Origin: Euryarchaeota archaeon UBA103
Lineage (GTDB): Archaea; Thermoplasmatota; Poseidoniia; Poseidoniales; Thalassarchaeaceae
Length of the DNA: 7,226 nt
Reading direction: 5' to 3'
NCBI GenBank assembly: GCA_002506825.1
Contig: DAYH01000020.1
Location: 1-7,226, forward strand
Of the stretch, positions 6,136 through 7,226 are shown piece after piece. The notes under the pieces were generated by a model that was not told the origin of the DNA, did not search any database, and saw only the letters and a program-made list of their open reading frames with translations. Both the position numbers and the translations under genes were made by a program. Each line of letters begins with the position of its first letter. Within the stretch, counting starts at the first letter, position 1.

Positions 6136-6157
6136 CCTCACATCACTGGTTGGGAAC

Positions 6158-6391
6158 ATGGTAATGGAGTGTAATATCGACGCCCGGGGAAAGGCTGTGC
6201 GTTTGTTCGGGGGATTGGCATCCATAATTGGCGGCCTAAGTATCGCTAGTGTAGCGTACTTCGATGTTGTGGAGCTCCCATATCTCTGGTATGCATCGGC
6301 TGGCCTTCTTGCTGGTGGTTCCTTCGGTGTCTTCGAAGGCTGGTCGGGATGGTGTGTTGCTAGGGCAATGGGAATCAGGACGCCAATCTAA
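6158..6391 (+). CDS. Small DUF2892 (YgaP-like) membrane protein
   Basis: 77 residues from the ATG at 6158; a second ATG at 6164 would give 75. The N-terminus MECNIDARGKAVRLFGGLAS matches the family opening (M-x-CNVG-x-x-R-x-x-R), followed by two membrane segments (about 14-35 and 43-60) and the closing GWCVARAMGIRTP, which corresponds to the family's GxCPLYxLLGxxT end. Cysteines at 5 and 66 sit at the two conserved places. DUF2892 occurs alone or fused to rhodanese domains, as in E. coli YgaP; its own function is not established, with sulfur chemistry at the membrane an often-suggested role. The reading frame stays open to an ATG at 6062 inside the DUF454 gene, but that start would add residues unlike the family. 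A TATA-like box 26 bp upstream supports the 6158 start. Confidence 0.75.
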   Translation: MVMECNIDARGKAVRLFGGLASIIGGLSIASVAYFDVVELPYLWYASAGLLAGGSFGVFEGWSGWCVARAMGIRTPI

Positions 6392-6423
6392 TCGTGAGTA
6401 GTTCCTCCTTAGCACCAACTAAG

Positions 6424-6431
6424 AATAATTT
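6424..6431 (+). promoter_or_regulatory. Putative TATA-like element for the CoA-transferase gene
   Basis: AATAATTT is the only AT-rich run in the 67-bp gap before the CoA-transferase gene. Its centre lies about 31 bp before the ATG at 6459, which would place the transcription start a few bases upstream of the start codon. No Shine-Dalgarno sequence is evident there, consistent with a very short leader. The match is weak. Confidence 0.35.
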
Positions 6432-6458
6432 CAATTGGTCTGGTCCTCAGCGAGAGTC

Positions 6459-7226
6459 ATGCAACTGCCACTAGAGGGAGTGAGGGTCCTAGATTTGTCT
6501 AGGATACTCGCAGGTCCCCACGCCGCCCAGACATTGTCCGACATGGGGGCTGAAGTTACGAAGGTGGAGGCTCCTTGGGGAGATGACTCCAGAACCTGGG
6601 GCCCTCCCTTCCAGACAGGGTTCGATGGCAAGGAGGTGTCCTCATACTTCCTGTCGTGTAATCGGGGAAAGGAAATAGTGTTTGCAAATATCAAGGAGGA
6701 GAGGGAGAGAGTCCTGGAATTGATTAGCGTGGCGGATGTGATAATTGAGAATTTCAGGCCCGGTACGTTCGACAGACTTCTCGGTCCCGTAAGATCCGAT
6801 CTGATTGTGTGTAGCATATCGGGGTACGGACAAACAGGACCACGGAGGGACGAGCCTGCTTTCGACCTGACCATGCAAGCCAGGAGCGGAATTATGTCAG
6901 TGACAGGTGAGGAGGAAGGCGGGCCAGCCAAAGTAGGTGTGGCATGGATAGATGTGATGACTGGGATGAATGCAGTCAGCTCAATATTGGCATGCCTCCT
7001 TCAACGAGAGAGAACTGGTCTGGGAGCTAGGATAGATATCTCGCTATGGGACACTGCTATGGCTTCACTCGTTAATCAAGGACACAATGCGCTAGCAGGT
7101 ATGGAGCCTGGGCGGATGGGTAGTAGTCACCCTAATCTTGTTCCTTACAGGGCCTTTCAGGTCAGTGATGGCTGGTTTGCAATAGGTGTCGGGACTAGTG
7201 GGCAATGGGAAAGGCTGGTGGAAGCC
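6459..7226 (+). CDS. Family III (CaiB/BaiF-type) CoA-transferase, N-terminal part (3' end beyond window)
   Basis: The first 256 codons, open to the window edge; family members run about 380-420 residues, so over a third is missing. It opens LPLEGVRVLDLSRILAGPHA (3-22), continues LSDMGAEVTKVEAP (26-39), then IIENFRPGTFDRLL (95-108), SISGYGQTGP (119-128), FDLTMQARSGIMSVTG (135-150) and GVAWIDVMTGMNAVSSILAC (160-179), all in the order of CaiB/BaiF enzymes. The aspartate in AWIDVMTG (D165) aligns with the catalytic Asp169 of formyl-CoA transferase, which forms the acyl-aspartyl intermediate. Family members move CoA between acyl-CoA and a carboxylic acid (carnitine, formate/oxalate, succinate/citramalate and others) or act as racemases such as alpha-methylacyl-CoA racemase. 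The exact substrate cannot be told from this part. It is cytosolic, with no signal peptide. The ATG at 6459 starts exactly where the family does. It shares its strand with the DUF2892 gene but probably has its own promoter. Confidence 0.92.
   Translation, partial: MQLPLEGVRVLDLSRILAGPHAAQTLSDMGAEVTKVEAPWGDDSRTWGPPFQTGFDGKEVSSYFLSCNRGKEIVFANIKEERERVLELISVADVIIENFRPGTFDRLLGPVRSDLIVCSISGYGQTGPRRDEPAFDLTMQARSGIMSVTGEEEGGPAKVGVAWIDVMTGMNAVSSILACLLQRERTGLGARIDISLWDTAMASLVNQGHNALAGMEPGRMGSSHPNLVPYRAFQVSDGWFAIGVGTSGQWERLVEA

Noticed and set aside
6062..6157. Upstream ATG at 6062 as the start of the DUF2892 gene
   Set aside because: The extra 32 residues lie partly inside the DUF454 gene and do not resemble the family, which begins a few residues before CNxxxR. 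The TATA-like box lies downstream of 6062.
6431..6931. Minus-strand 166-codon ORF antisense to the CoA-transferase
   Set aside because: The plus strand encodes a clear CaiB/BaiF protein with the catalytic aspartate; the antisense translation has no family features.
1..7226. CRISPR array, transposon, tRNA or rRNA gene, or integration site
   Set aside because: By eye I saw no regularly spaced repeats, transposase or integrase motifs, terminal inverted repeats, tRNA-like cloverleaf or rRNA-like conserved sequence. Gaps between genes are short and account for little DNA.

Overview
The window looks like ordinary chromosomal DNA from an archaeon. The strongest marker is an archaeal-type DnaG (Toprim primase, exosome-associated class) with the family's N-terminal signature. 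Several genes also have a TATA-like box about 26 bp before, or just ahead of, the start codon, which suggests leaderless or short-leader transcripts. Base composition is moderate, arginine is largely AGG/AGA, and GTG and TTG starts occur. Together with compact gene packing this fits a free-living, probably marine, Thermoplasmatota-type lineage such as Marine Group II (Poseidoniales). That assignment is an inference from gene content and was not tested by a search.

Left part (1-3873, all minus strand): a likely operon read from right to left. It runs dnaG, then a 764-residue membrane-anchored TPR protein, then a thioredoxin-fold protein with a CNHC active site that is cut by the window's left edge. 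The 97-bp dnaG/TPR gap holds a perfect 7-bp stem hairpin. The 225-bp region upstream of dnaG holds three short hairpins on the dnaG side.

Middle part (about 4099-5509): a plus-strand pair, a small 75-residue protein of unknown function followed after 4 bp by mobA (molybdenum cofactor guanylyltransferase). mobA meets purN (phosphoribosylglycinamide formyltransferase, minus strand) tail to tail with a 9-bp overlap of coding sequence. purN begins at a GTG that overlaps the stop codon of a possible 17-codon leader ORF.

Right part (5510-7226, plus strand): a 110-bp divergent promoter region with one near-symmetric AT box serves purN and a DUF454 (YbaN-like) membrane protein. Next comes a small DUF2892 (YgaP-like) membrane protein, then the first 256 residues of a family III (CaiB/BaiF) CoA-transferase that runs off the right edge.

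The genes are mostly housekeeping (information processing, purine and cofactor synthesis, acyl-CoA chemistry) with a few poorly characterised membrane or scaffold proteins. I saw no mobile element, CRISPR array, tRNA, rRNA or defence-type locus, and no convincing new biological system. The items most worth a second look are the small protein coupled to mobA, the dnaG leader, the purN leader ORF and the dnaG/TPR/redoxin cluster.
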